DNA of 64,000 nt from JAVBLU01 sp031553225 (GTDB taxonomy: Bacteria > Bacillota > Clostridia > Christensenellales > UBA1750), in the NCBI GenBank assembly GCA_031553225.1, contig JAVBLU010000024.1:40434-104433 (forward strand), written 5' to 3'. The stretch's first letter is position 1. Each line of letters begins with the position of its first letter. Below the pieces are notes generated by a model. That model ran no database searches. It had not been told where the DNA came from and saw nothing but the letters and a program-made list of their open reading frames with translations. Positions 6,798 through 16,591 of the stretch are shown here, piece by piece. The translations under genes were made by a program, and so were the position numbers.

Positions 6798-9056
6798 ATG
6801 GGCCTTGAAGGTGCTCAATGGCTGTGGCCGCAAGCGCGCTTCGTGCACCTCGTGTGCCGCACGGCGCAGTTTCGGCGGGTATTCACGATGGAAACGCCGG
6901 CGACGGGCGAAGCCCGCATCTGCGTGTCGGGCGATCGGTTGTACAGGCTGTATCTGAACGGCGAACACATTGCCAGCGGCCCGCCGCGCGGCTTCCACGA
7001 CGAATGGCCGTACGACGAGTTCACACTGCCGCTCTCACGCTTTCGCGCGGGGGAGAACGAGCTGCGCGCCGAGGTGAGCCAGCCGGGCGTCAATACCTTC
7101 GGATACCGGCACGAGGGCAGCGCCGGGTTCATTTTGGCGCTTGAGATCGGCGGCGCTCGCATGGTGACGGACGATGCCTGGCAGGCTCGTTTTGCGCCCG
7201 GCGTGCGCACGGACAGCGCCTTGCTCAGCATACAGCTGGGGCATCAGGAGCACGTTGACGCGCGCGCGGACAGCCCATGGGCGCGCCCGACGACCGCCCC
7301 GTATACAGCCATGCCCTGGCCGGTCATGAAGCGCGCCGAGCTGCCGCTTCTGGCCGGTGAAACCAAAGTTGCGCGGCCGGTGTCCATCGGCCAGGCAGAC
7401 GCGGACGCGTCGGTACGCCCAAGCCATCCCAACGCCGCTCTGTCCGCCTGGTCGCTTCTGGACAAGGCGGACTTTCAGCCCTGCGCCTCCGGCCGCATCT
7501 CCGGACGCACAGACGCTATGACGGCCCTCGTGCTTGATCTGGGCCGCGTAGAAGTAGGGCACGTAACGCTGCGCTTTGCCGGCGGCAAGGGCGGCGAAAC
7601 GGTGGACGTGCTGTACCACGAAGTGGCCAACGCCGGAAAGCCCGTGTACTGGGCCACGCCCGAGGCGGGATTTGCCACGCGCGTAGTGTTGAAGGCGGGG
7701 GAGAGCGTCTTCTCACCCGTGCAGCGCCTGGGCTTTCGTTACGCCACGGTATGCCTGTGGGGCGAAGGGGAGATTGACGCCCAGGTAAGCCTCGTTCAGG
7801 AGATGCACCCCTACGAGGTGTCGGGCGGCTTCACCTCCTGCGACCAAGGCCTGAACGCCATCCACGCCCTGTGCCTGCACACGCAGCGGATCTGCTCGAT
7901 GGACGGATACGTGGACACGCCCTGGCGCGAGCAGGGGCAGTGGTGGGGCGACGCGCGCGTGCAGTTCAAGAATACGCTGGCCTTCGCGCGCGACGTGCGG
8001 CTGTTCGCCTTTGGCACCGAGGCGATCGGCCACGTGCAGCTGGACAACGGCCTCACCTACGGCCTTGCGCCCTCGCGCGCGCACACCTGCATTCTGCCCG
8101 ACTTTACGCTTCAGTGGATCATCGGCGTTTGCGACCTGTGCCGCGTGCAGGGGTCCTACGAGCCTTACCGGCAGCATGCGCAGAAGATGGAGCGCGCGCT
8201 TGCGTACTTTAGCGCCAGCGCGCCCCAGCTGCAGGGCCTGATCGCCTACGACGATCGCTATTGGCTGTTCCTGGACTGGGCCGAGGTTTTCAAAAACGGC
8301 GCGAGCGCTATGTACAACATGTGGTACCTGGCGGCCCTGCGCCAGGCCGGCCTCACGGCGGCGGCGGCGGGCGATGAGAAGCGCTCCACGCTGTGGACGG
8401 CGCAGGGGCAGGCGCTTGAGGAGCGCATCATGCGTCTTCTCTTCGATGCGGATCGAGGGCTGTTCCTGGACGGGCTGGGCGCGTCCACGCATGGCGTGCA
8501 TGCGCAGACGCTAGCCATCCTTCTGGGCCTTGCGCCTCTCGCGCATGAGCGTATGCTGCGCGAGACGATTCTCCCCTTTCTCTCGGGCAAGGAGGATCTC
8601 GCCCGGCCCTCCACCTACTGGACGAGCTATGTGTGCGAAGCGGCGCTGCGCTACGGCCATCGGCAGGAAGTGGCAGGCTTCATCCGCCGCGTATGGACGC
8701 CCATGCTGCCTGACGGCTCCTGTCACGAGGTGGCGGGCAAGCGAGACGGGCGCGGGTCCATCAGCCATGCCTGGTCGGCGCATCCGCTGTATCTGCTGCC
8801 GCTTGTGTACTTCGGCCTGGATCCGCTGTGCGGCAGCGAGACTACGGTGGATATCCGGCCCTGGCTGGACGATGAGCAGGCGCCCTCGGCTACGCTCGTG
8901 CGTCCGTGGGGAAACGGCTCGGCGCTGCGCGTGTCATTCGAAAAACGCGGCGCCGCCGCCCATATCCGCGTGGACGCACCGCAGGGCGTCACCGTTCGGC
9001 TTCATCTACCGGGCGGCGTGCGTGAGATGATCGGCTCCGCCGTCCTCGACGTATAG
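6798..9056 (+). CDS. GH78-like alpha-L-rhamnosidase family enzyme
   Basis: This 752-residue protein has no signal peptide and should act in the cytoplasm. It starts with a beta-sandwich module (FRRVFTMETPATGEARICVSG, then DRLYRLYLNGEHIASGP) as in family 78 rhamnosidases. The (alpha/alpha)6 barrel follows, with the acidic motif D373-T-P-W-R-E378 and WWGD385. The C-terminal module includes ISHAWSAHPLYLLPL. Known GH78 enzymes invert terminal alpha-L-rhamnosides; the exact linkage is not readable here. Start 6798 has GGGAGG seven bases upstream. It faces the minus-strand GH78/ABC operon across a shared terminator and probably serves the same substrate. Confidence 0.82.
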   Translation: MGLEGAQWLWPQARFVHLVCRTAQFRRVFTMETPATGEARICVSGDRLYRLYLNGEHIASGPPRGFHDEWPYDEFTLPLSRFRAGENELRAEVSQPGVNTFGYRHEGSAGFILALEIGGARMVTDDAWQARFAPGVRTDSALLSIQLGHQEHVDARADSPWARPTTAPYTAMPWPVMKRAELPLLAGETKVARPVSIGQADADASVRPSHPNAALSAWSLLDKADFQPCASGRISGRTDAMTALVLDLGRVEVGHVTLRFAGGKGGETVDVLYHEVANAGKPVYWATPEAGFATRVVLKAGESVFSPVQRLGFRYATVCLWGEGEIDAQVSLVQEMHPYEVSGGFTSCDQGLNAIHALCLHTQRICSMDGYVDTPWREQGQWWGDARVQFKNTLAFARDVRLFAFGTEAIGHVQLDNGLTYGLAPSRAHTCILPDFTLQWIIGVCDLCRVQGSYEPYRQHAQKMERALAYFSASAPQLQGLIAYDDRYWLFLDWAEVFKNGASAMYNMWYLAALRQAGLTAAAAGDEKRSTLWTAQGQALEERIMRLLFDADRGLFLDGLGASTHGVHAQTLAILLGLAPLAHERMLRETILPFLSGKEDLARPSTYWTSYVCEAALRYGHRQEVAGFIRRVWTPMLPDGSCHEVAGKRDGRGSISHAWSAHPLYLLPLVYFGLDPLCGSETTVDIRPWLDDEQAPSATLVRPWGNGSALRVSFEKRGAAAHIRVDAPQGVTVRLHLPGGVREMIGSAVLDV

Positions 9057-9066
9057 GCGATGCTGC

Positions 9067-9101
9067 GGAAATGCCCGGAGGCATGGCCTTCGGGCATTTC
9101 C
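9067..9101. terminator. Bidirectional terminator between facing GH78 genes
   Basis: Inverted repeat GGAAATGCCCG / CGGGCATTTCC with further pairing inside, followed by TATTTTCC on the plus strand. Confidence 0.75.
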
Positions 9102-9171
9102 GTATTTTCCCAAATGATAAACCCGATCAAATGACGTGTTCAGCCCGATCCGGCAACACTTGGCGTTTACA

Positions 9172-11463
9172 CTACAGGAGGACGTCGAAGTCGCCGCCGG
9201 CGGACAGAACGTGTTCGCGGCCCGCGTGAACGAGTGTGGCGGGCACGGCCGGCAAGCGGCCGTGCAGACGCAGGCGGTCGCCCGTCTTCTCCCAGGCGAT
9301 GTCCGCCATGCCGCCGGGCGTGGGGAAGGCGCCCTGAAAGCTTAGCAGCCACAAGGCTTTGGGCTCCACGCGGATGGCGGCCCAACCTGGCGCGTCCGGC
9401 GAGAGACCCGCAAATTTGGCGGGGAACTCGTACAACGCCAGCGCGCCCCAAGCGTGGCAGTCGCTGCGCGTGCGCGGGCCGGGCACCTCCGGCACGGTGG
9501 TCAAGTTGAGCGAAGGCAGGCCCTTCCACAGATCCCACAGCGCCGCCGTGCGATCATACATCCCGGCCGTTTCCAGCGCCCGGAACAGGTAATACTGCAT
9601 GGTGAAGGAGCAGGGTGCCATGCTCTCGTCTTGCAGGGCGTGCATCAGCGCCGTGTGCGCGCGCGCGCCCGCGGCCGCGCCACACAGCACGGCGAATACC
9701 TGGGCATGCTGGCTGAGCTCCGTGCGGCCCGGACCGTCCAGGTAGACTCCTGCTTTTTCGTCGTAGCAAAGCCGGTTGAGGGCGTCCACCAGGCGATCCG
9801 CCCGGGCGTCGTATTCCTGCGCCAGCGCGGGCCGCTCCTTTCTTACCAGCCGAGAGGCCGTGCGCAAGGCGATGACGTAGGTCATGCTGAACACAGAGGC
9901 GACGCCCGCCTCGCTGTCCGCCGCAGGCGGGTTGCCAGTCTTCCAGCCCTCCACCCAATCGAAGTACGGCCAGTACGGAAGCTTGCCGACCAGGCCGTCC
10001 TTCGTCAGGCGGCGGTCGAACCAGGACAGCACCGCGTCCACGGTCGGGCGGTAGAGCAGCGCGGGCGACTCGTCGCCCGTCTGCCATACGTAATCCTCCA
10101 GCATGAAAATCCAGTGCAGCGCAAAATTGGGGATCACCTGCGTAATCTGGCAGGGATAACGCGCTTGAAGGATCCCTTCCGGCAGAAGAGAGGCGTGGAA
10201 ATCATCCAGCGTTTGGCGCGGCAGGCGCGCGTCGCCATCGCATCGGTAGGTGTACAGCATCTGAAGGCGCGTGTCCTGGATATACTGAAGCTGCTCATAG
10301 TACGGACAATCCATGTAGGTTTCATACATGCACCGGCGCAGCGTGCGCAGGGAGATGTCCCACACGGGCTGCATCCAGTGCTCCGGCGCGGTGAAAGAGG
10401 CGGGCGCCTCCAAGGGATAGCCGCTCTCCCACGCGCCTACGTCGCTTAGGGTGAGGGCCTGATCGGCCGTCTGAAGCTCCAGACGCACAAAGCGCAGGGC
10501 GTGCATCTCCAGCCGCTCGAAGGAACACGCGCCGCCGTCCGGCCACAGCTCGTCGAATTTTCCGGATATGCTGCCGTTGTGCGTATCGCACCGGTCCGCC
10601 TTAGTGCCGTCGGGCAGCTTGTAGGTTTCGGCGTAGGTGGCGCGCACGCACCCACCTGCGCCGCCCTGCGTTTTCACAAAAAAGAAGCCGTCGATTAATT
10701 CGCCCATGTCCAGTTCCAACACGGCCCGGCAATACGGCGGCAGCGTGAGGGGCAGCGCATAAGGTACGGCCGCCTCGTCGCGGCTTTGCATGGCGCGCGC
10801 GAAGGCCCGTTTGCGCATTGGAAACAGGGGAAGCGTGCGCTCGTACAGCGGCATGGGCGGCAGCTCGCCCCACAGGTTGGAGGCGTTGCCCCAGCGCAGG
10901 TCGGGGGCGGGCCACTCGGCCGCATAGCCCCTGTCCATCCAGCCGCGAGGATAGTCCTGGTAGGCGCACACCTCGGTCGGGGCGGTGTATCCGCTCTCCT
11001 GATTGCGCACCCACGTGGTGGAGCGGTCGCCCAGCACCCGCCAGTTACCCGACTGCGTGTCCAGGTCCGGCCGGCTGTCGCTGCGCGCAAGCAGCAGAGG
11101 CCCGCCGGCTCGCGACCACACGGCCACGGGCCCCTTCACAAGCGCGTCCAGCGCCTCGCCCGGCACATAGCTCGTCACGGCCACAGCCACTACGTTCTCC
11201 CCATCCGCAAGGTAGGGCGCAAGGTCCACCTCGTCGATGAAGTGCCGAAAACGGTCGCCGCGCATGGGCCCGGCCGCAACGTGTGCGCCGTTCACGAACA
11301 GGCGGTATCGGTCCACGGCGGAGAGCGCTAGGGTGATCGCCTCGTTCCTTTGGGCCGCAAACGCAATGCGGAAATACGCACGCTCCACATTCAGCCCGGC
11401 GCATGCCCTTCGCTGCTCGGCCGGCACGCTGCACCAGCGCGCCTCCTTGTTCCACATGGCCAT
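9172..11463 (-). CDS. GH78-like alpha-L-rhamnosidase family enzyme (last gene of minus-strand run)
   Basis: This 763-residue protein has the GH78 layout. The N-terminal lectin-like module contains YRLFVNGAHVAAGPMRGD. The barrel carries D385-C-P-Y-Y-E390-QLQYIQDTR, the acid-bearing motif of the family. The end contains TRSDCHAWGALALYEFPAKFAGL. No signal peptide is visible, so it should act on imported oligosaccharide. The start is ATG at 11463 with AGGGAGA upstream; a second ATG lies two codons on. It is the distal gene of a run that begins with an AraC-type regulator. It differs clearly from the other two GH78 proteins here, which suggests a different linkage. Confidence 0.83.
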   Translation of the reverse strand: MAMWNKEARWCSVPAEQRRACAGLNVERAYFRIAFAAQRNEAITLALSAVDRYRLFVNGAHVAAGPMRGDRFRHFIDEVDLAPYLADGENVVAVAVTSYVPGEALDALVKGPVAVWSRAGGPLLLARSDSRPDLDTQSGNWRVLGDRSTTWVRNQESGYTAPTEVCAYQDYPRGWMDRGYAAEWPAPDLRWGNASNLWGELPPMPLYERTLPLFPMRKRAFARAMQSRDEAAVPYALPLTLPPYCRAVLELDMGELIDGFFFVKTQGGAGGCVRATYAETYKLPDGTKADRCDTHNGSISGKFDELWPDGGACSFERLEMHALRFVRLELQTADQALTLSDVGAWESGYPLEAPASFTAPEHWMQPVWDISLRTLRRCMYETYMDCPYYEQLQYIQDTRLQMLYTYRCDGDARLPRQTLDDFHASLLPEGILQARYPCQITQVIPNFALHWIFMLEDYVWQTGDESPALLYRPTVDAVLSWFDRRLTKDGLVGKLPYWPYFDWVEGWKTGNPPAADSEAGVASVFSMTYVIALRTASRLVRKERPALAQEYDARADRLVDALNRLCYDEKAGVYLDGPGRTELSQHAQVFAVLCGAAAGARAHTALMHALQDESMAPCSFTMQYYLFRALETAGMYDRTAALWDLWKGLPSLNLTTVPEVPGPRTRSDCHAWGALALYEFPAKFAGLSPDAPGWAAIRVEPKALWLLSFQGAFPTPGGMADIAWEKTGDRLRLHGRLPAVPATLVHAGREHVLSAGGDFDVLL

Positions 11464-11579
11464 ATCGATCTCTCCCTACATACGCGATCTGTCCAGCATA
11501 TGGGCACATTGTATCACAATTGGCGGTCCGGGCAAACAAAAATGGCCGCAAACGGCATTTGCGGCCGTTTGGCGATGCG

Positions 11580-13886
11580 CTATGGGCGCCGTATGGCGAA
11601 TACGTGGCGTCCGGCCTCCAGGCGTTGGCGGCGCTGCGTCTCCGCAGGCAGCTCGATGAGGGCGTCGCGGGCGGCGGGCAGCACGATTTCGTATGTGTCG
11701 CCATGTACCGAAGCGCTCAGCGTGCCGGCCGGCGTCTTGTAGCTCAGGGCGATATTACCCAGTAACCGCGGCACCTGCGGCGCGATATGCAGCGACTCAT
11801 AGCCGGGCGCGCCGGGCAGCAGGCCCAGCATGCGCCACAGAACGATCACGGGCGAGCTGGACCAAGGATGGCACCAACTCGTGTTCCACTTCTGGTCCGG
11901 TCCCCAGGCCTCCATGCAGGTGGTCGCCCCGCTTTTGAGCATATTCACCCAGCTGCGCGTATCCTCGCACAGCATAAGCTCAGCCGCGAAGTCGTGCGCG
12001 CCAGCGCGCATCAGGCCGTGCAGCAGGTGGTAGGTGAAGTACACGCCGCAGGCGATGCGCTTTTCCCGTATAAACGCAAGAAGCGGCGCGTTGCCCAGCG
12101 GCGTTTCCAGGCCGAACAGCAGCGGCAGTACCTGCGCGTGAAGCGAGAAGTGGTCGCTGGCGGCGTGGTCCACAAACAGCCCGCGGCCTGCGTGGTACAG
12201 CGCGGCCACCGTCGCGCGCCCCACGCTCTGCGCCTGCGCGCGCAGCTCCCCAGCGCGCCGTGTGTCGCCAATCAATTCATACAGGTCTGCCGTCTGGTTC
12301 AGGCACCCGTAAAAAAACTGGTTCGTTACGGAGCACAGCCCTTCAGCCGCACCGTCCACATCGTAGCCGTCGCGCAGATTCGTGGGCCAGTCCACCATCA
12401 CGAACAAACCGCGCGCCGGCATCAGCTTGGCGATATTCTCCAGCAGGCCGTCCTGGTTGCGCGCAAGGCATAACGCTTCTATCATGGCCTCGATGACCGG
12501 CAGCGCGCGGCGAACGGCCGAAAGGTCGCCCGTCCACATGGCGTAGTTGTGCACGAGCAGCGGAAAGACCATCGAGTAGTCGGTGATGGAGGAGCGCTGG
12601 TAGTTCGGCGTGGTGGTGCAAATGAAGGGACAGAAGCGCGCCGAATCGCACAGGTCGTCGATGAACTTGCGGTACAGCGCCGCATCGTTGGTTAGGATGA
12701 GATGCGAGAGCGCCGTAATCAGCCCGTCGCCCAAGAAACCGCCTTTCTCACGCGTGGGGCAGTCCAGGTAGCTGTCCTGCGTGCCCACCTTCACGCCCTG
12801 CTCGCAGATGTCCCAGATGCCGCGCAGGTTCGCAATGCCGGTTGTGAGCGCGGCCGTGGGGGCAAAGGGATGGTTGCGGCTCAGTACGTCCACCTGGATG
12901 TCCTGAGGGTCGCCGGGCAGGTTGTTTAGCTCGATGTAGCGGAAGCCCTTGTAGTCGTAGAAGGTGAAATCGTCCCCCTCTGCGCGGCCGGAGAGCGTGA
13001 TGTACTCCTGGTAGTTGCAGCCGCAGCGCATGCCAAAGCGGATGTGATCCTCGTCGGTAAGCTCCTCGGCGTGCCGCACCTCCAACACATGGCCGGCGGG
13101 ACCGCACAGGCGAATGCGCGTGTAGCCCACAAGTTCCTTACCCATATCCAAGAACAGCCGTCCGTCGGATGTCACCCGCCGCAGAACAGGCATTTTTATC
13201 TGCAGTGCAGGCGTTGGGGTCTCTTGGGGCACAAGCGTGTAGTAGGGCGGGCAGGGCGTGCCGGGGATGTGCGGCGCAATCCAAGCGCTGTCGTCAAAGC
13301 CCGTCTGCGTCCAGCCGTAAGGGTAGGCGCGCAGGTCAACGTCCTCGGCCACGTGCGTCTCATAGCCGAACGCGCGCGTGCCCGGGCCGGACCACGCCTG
13401 GCAGTCGAGCATGCGCCAGGAACCGTTGGAGCGCAGCGTGAAGGGCGTCCCGTCCTCCATATCCGCCTCCAGCTGGCATAGCAATCCCTGCAGATTGTCC
13501 GCGCTGGTGAGAGCTATGTTGAACAGGCCCTGGTAGTACACCTGCACGGCAATGCAGTTCTCGCCCGGCCGCAAAAGGTCTGTGATGTCGTAGGTATTGT
13601 ATCGGTAATTGTACAGATAGGACGGCGCGGGCCCAACGCCCACGAGCTCTCCGTTCACAAAGAGGCGGTAGGTGTCGTCGGCGGTCAGGTGCAGCACCGC
13701 CCTGCTGACCCCGCAGGCCAGGCGGAAGGCGCGCCGGTACAGCGTATGCACGTTCTGTTCGTCCGTTCGGCACTCGCGGTGGCGGCGCTCCTTGATGAGC
13801 TGGCGGTAGGGGAGGTCGGCGAAGCGCGGGTTCTGCAGCCAACTTGCGCTAAACGTACACGGCAGCCCTTGACCCTGCAAATGCAT
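11580..13886 (-). CDS. GH78-like alpha-L-rhamnosidase family enzyme
   Basis: This 768-residue intracellular enzyme has an N-terminal module with DDTYRLFVNGELVGVGPAPS and a middle jelly-roll with VGYTRIRLCGPAGHVLEVRHAEEL. The barrel has the motif D375-C-P-T-R-E380-KGGFLGDG, the closest of the three here to the classical GH78 acid motif. The C-terminus contains SWCHPWSSSPVIVLWRMLGL. The frame is open further upstream, but TAGGAGGG sits just before ATG 13886 and the upstream residues are not domain-like. It follows the solute-binding lipoprotein gene, with a hairpin between them. Confidence 0.85.
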   Translation of the reverse strand: MHLQGQGLPCTFSASWLQNPRFADLPYRQLIKERRHRECRTDEQNVHTLYRRAFRLACGVSRAVLHLTADDTYRLFVNGELVGVGPAPSYLYNYRYNTYDITDLLRPGENCIAVQVYYQGLFNIALTSADNLQGLLCQLEADMEDGTPFTLRSNGSWRMLDCQAWSGPGTRAFGYETHVAEDVDLRAYPYGWTQTGFDDSAWIAPHIPGTPCPPYYTLVPQETPTPALQIKMPVLRRVTSDGRLFLDMGKELVGYTRIRLCGPAGHVLEVRHAEELTDEDHIRFGMRCGCNYQEYITLSGRAEGDDFTFYDYKGFRYIELNNLPGDPQDIQVDVLSRNHPFAPTAALTTGIANLRGIWDICEQGVKVGTQDSYLDCPTREKGGFLGDGLITALSHLILTNDAALYRKFIDDLCDSARFCPFICTTTPNYQRSSITDYSMVFPLLVHNYAMWTGDLSAVRRALPVIEAMIEALCLARNQDGLLENIAKLMPARGLFVMVDWPTNLRDGYDVDGAAEGLCSVTNQFFYGCLNQTADLYELIGDTRRAGELRAQAQSVGRATVAALYHAGRGLFVDHAASDHFSLHAQVLPLLFGLETPLGNAPLLAFIREKRIACGVYFTYHLLHGLMRAGAHDFAAELMLCEDTRSWVNMLKSGATTCMEAWGPDQKWNTSWCHPWSSSPVIVLWRMLGLLPGAPGYESLHIAPQVPRLLGNIALSYKTPAGTLSASVHGDTYEIVLPAARDALIELPAETQRRQRLEAGRHVFAIRRP

Positions 13887-13904
13887 GATCGTCCCTCCTA
13901 AGGC

Positions 13905-13940
13905 AAGGCCGCCACAAACCTTGCGATTCGGGCGGCCTTG
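13905..13940 (-). terminator. Hairpin after the binding-protein gene
   Basis: CAAGGCCGCC and GGCGGCCTTG flank a 16-base loop, directly downstream (minus sense) of the lipoprotein stop and 18 bases before the next gene. It is probably a partial terminator or an mRNA-stability hairpin that keeps binding-protein message above GH78 message. Confidence 0.6.
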
Positions 13941-13954
13941 TATGGATGCGCTGG

Positions 13955-15643
13955 TTATTTCTTGGTGGTGGCGTACCAGTCGTTCACTTCTTTTTCCAGC
14001 TGGTCGCCGCCGGCCGCGCGCCACTCCTTCACGAACGTGTCGAAGTAGTCCACGGGTTTCTCGCCTGTGATGATGGCGATGTAAGCCTCGTTCTCGATCT
14101 TGTCCAGCTCGGCCTTGTACTTACCGTTGGCGTCGAACGTGATGAAGCCGGGGATAATGTTGCGGATGATGCCCTTGTCCAGGCCCTGCGCGTAGCCCCA
14201 GTCCATCAGCTTGCCTTCCACAAGTTTGGCGTTGCGGGCGGTGGTGATCTGGTGCATGATGCCCCAGCCGCCTTCGGACTGAATTTCCTTCGTGTCCACA
14301 TACTTACCGATTTGCTTGACGGACCCGTCGGGCGCGTAGTCCCACATGACGCCCTTGATGCCGTGCATGTAGGTGATGTAGCTCTCCTCGTTGAAGGAGC
14401 CGTACAGGAACTCAAACATCTGGAAGATCTTGCCCATCTTGTCGGGTTCCTTCTCCAGCTGCTTACCGAAGGAAGCGTAGGCATTGGTGGCCACGGACGA
14501 GGCGCCTACGCCGCTCTTGCCGGAGGGGCCGGTGTACGCCGGGCCAAAGATGAGCTTATCGACCATCTCGGGCTTGCGTTTGCCGATCTCCACGCGGTCG
14601 TTGCCTTCTACGCGCCCGGGGAGCGGGGGACTCCAGTGATAGAAGGAGCCCATGGCGGACACGCCGATGCGCTCGTTCACGAAGGCATGGCTGATGGCCC
14701 AGTAGCCGCCGGTGTTCTCGCCGGTGATGAACTCCGGATCCAGAACGCCGTCCTTGTACCACTTGGCCAGGGAGGTAAGGGCGTCTTTGAGTTCGGGCTG
14801 CACGCCGCCATACACGGCCTTGCCGTCGCGGTCAACCCAGACGCCGCGATCGTAGCCGGTGGTGCCGTACACAAAGCCAAGGGAGGTGTTGGACATGCCG
14901 TAGGTATCCTTCTTGCCGTTGCCGTCCGGATCGTCGTTGGTGAATTTGTACATGGCGTCCTCGTACTCGGCCAGGGTTGTTGGAACCTTCAGGCCCAGCT
15001 TGTCAAGCCACAGTCCGTTGTAGACCAGGGGCTTGCGCAGCTCGTTGTACATGAACACCGTGCGGGGGAAACCGTACTGTTTGCCGTCCACAACACCGTA
15101 GCTCGTGGCGTTGGGGATTTCCTTCTCCAGCTGCGTGAGCGCATTGGGCATAAAGGCCCACAGCACGTCGCGGTTCAGCTCGGCGAGCACGCCCTGGCGC
15201 GCCAGGTTCATAAAGTCGCCCGCGCCGATCATGTCGGGGATCTGGCCGGTGGACAGGGCGAGGTTGAGCTGCTCGTTGAAGGTGGACTGGTCGAAGGCCA
15301 TGATGTCCAGGTCAACGTTGAACTTCTCTTCCCAGTGCTTAACAAGCAGGCCGTCCGGCTTTACCGGCGCGTTCGTCAAGCCAAGCCACTTGATGGTGTA
15401 CTTGACGCCGGGCTTGGGTTCGTAGGCCGCAAATTTGCTGGCGGGCTGTGCGGTTGCGGCCGCGGCCGCCGTGGCGGGCGCAGCTGTGGCGGCAGCGGAG
15501 GTACCCGCCGGAGCGGCTGTGGCGGGTGCGGCGGGCGCCGCTGTTGCAGGCGCGGGCGTCGGCGCGGCCGGGGCCGGAGCGCAAGCGGCGGCCATGGCGG
15601 CGATCATGAGCAACGTGAGCACGAGGGCAAGCGTTTTTTTCAT
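13955..15643 (-). CDS. Carbohydrate ABC transporter substrate-binding lipoprotein (LplA type)
   Basis: This 562-residue extracellular solute-binding protein has a type II signal: MKKTLALVLTLLMIAAMAAA followed by the lipid-anchor Cys at residue 21. A long Ala/Pro/Thr spacer runs to about residue 65, probably a wall-spanning linker. The binding domain follows, with FNVDLDIMAFDQSTFNEQL and ALSTGQIPDMIG. A Ca-site-like loop NDDPDGNGKKDTYG, typical of oligosaccharide-binding LplA proteins, is also visible. The start is chosen at 15643 because GAGGAGA precedes it and the signal peptide begins there. Its partners are the two permeases directly upstream. Confidence 0.9.
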   Translation of the reverse strand: MKKTLALVLTLLMIAAMAAACAPAPAAPTPAPATAAPAAPATAAPAGTSAAATAAPATAAAAATAQPASKFAAYEPKPGVKYTIKWLGLTNAPVKPDGLLVKHWEEKFNVDLDIMAFDQSTFNEQLNLALSTGQIPDMIGAGDFMNLARQGVLAELNRDVLWAFMPNALTQLEKEIPNATSYGVVDGKQYGFPRTVFMYNELRKPLVYNGLWLDKLGLKVPTTLAEYEDAMYKFTNDDPDGNGKKDTYGMSNTSLGFVYGTTGYDRGVWVDRDGKAVYGGVQPELKDALTSLAKWYKDGVLDPEFITGENTGGYWAISHAFVNERIGVSAMGSFYHWSPPLPGRVEGNDRVEIGKRKPEMVDKLIFGPAYTGPSGKSGVGASSVATNAYASFGKQLEKEPDKMGKIFQMFEFLYGSFNEESYITYMHGIKGVMWDYAPDGSVKQIGKYVDTKEIQSEGGWGIMHQITTARNAKLVEGKLMDWGYAQGLDKGIIRNIIPGFITFDANGKYKAELDKIENEAYIAIITGEKPVDYFDTFVKEWRAAGGDQLEKEVNDWYATTKK

Positions 15644-15703
15644 GCGATAGGTTCTCCTCTCTTTTTGTATCTGCAAACGCCCCGAAGGGCGACGCATTTA
15701 TTC

Positions 15704-16579
15704 TTATCCCTTGAGGGAGCCAACCATGATGCCGCTGATGAAGTACTTTTGCACAAACGGGTACACCATCAGGATGGGGATGAGGGCAACCATGATCGTA
15801 GCCGCCTTAATGCACTCCGGGTTCAGCGTAAAGCCAAGGTCCACGCCTGGGTTGGTCAGCAGCACGGCGTCTTCGGTGCCCTGCAGCACGATGCGGCGCA
15901 GAATGACCTGCAGCACCTGCTTGCGCATGTCGGAGATATAGATCATGCAGTCGAACCAAGCGTTCCAGTGCCCCACGCTTTGCCACAGAATCACCGTTGC
16001 GATGATAGGCACGGACACGGGCAGGATGATGCGGAAGAGGATCTGGATGTCGTTGGCCCCGTCGATGCGCGCGGATTCCTCCATGCTGTCGGGGATGCTC
16101 ATGAAGTAGTTGCGCATGATGATCATGTTGTAGGTGGGCACCAGGCCGGGCAGCACGAGCGCCCAAACGCTGTCCATTATCCCCAGCGACTTGATGAGCA
16201 TGTACGAGGGGATGAGCCCGCCGGAGAAGAACATGGTGAACACGATGAATGCCGTATATCCGGAGCGATTGGGCAGGTAGCGCTTGGAAAGCGGGTACGC
16301 CGTAACGATGGCGGCCAGCGTCTGCAGCGTGGTGCCCAGCACCGTGCGCAGGATCGTGTTGCGGAAGCCGTCAACGATCTGCTGGCTGACAAGCACGCGC
16401 TTGAAGTTCTCAAGCGTCACGGCCGGAGGAATCAGATGGATTTGCGTCATGGAGACGGTGCCCGGCGTGATCGACAGGGTGAGCAGATACCAGAAAGGAA
16501 AGACGGTCGTAAGGCAGAACGCGAGCATAAAGAGAACGTTCAGCCAGTCAAACAGGTTCGCCTTGCGGATGATGGCCAT
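15704..16579 (-). CDS. Carbohydrate ABC transporter permease (LplC/YtcP type)
   Basis: This 291-residue inner-membrane permease has six predicted helices. The EAA loop that contacts the ATPase reads EESARIDGANDIQILFRIILP at about residues 165-185. It ends with the usual KYFISGIMVGSLKG. AAGGAGGCG precedes the ATG. The gene follows the partner permease by 12 bases. No ATPase gene is present, so it must use a shared MsmK-type ATPase encoded elsewhere, as is common for this transporter family. Confidence 0.92.
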   Translation of the reverse strand: MAIIRKANLFDWLNVLFMLAFCLTTVFPFWYLLTLSITPGTVSMTQIHLIPPAVTLENFKRVLVSQQIVDGFRNTILRTVLGTTLQTLAAIVTAYPLSKRYLPNRSGYTAFIVFTMFFSGGLIPSYMLIKSLGIMDSVWALVLPGLVPTYNMIIMRNYFMSIPDSMEESARIDGANDIQILFRIILPVSVPIIATVILWQSVGHWNAWFDCMIYISDMRKQVLQVILRRIVLQGTEDAVLLTNPGVDLGFTLNPECIKAATIMVALIPILMVYPFVQKYFISGIMVGSLKG

Positions 16580-16591
16580 GTGCTCGCCTCC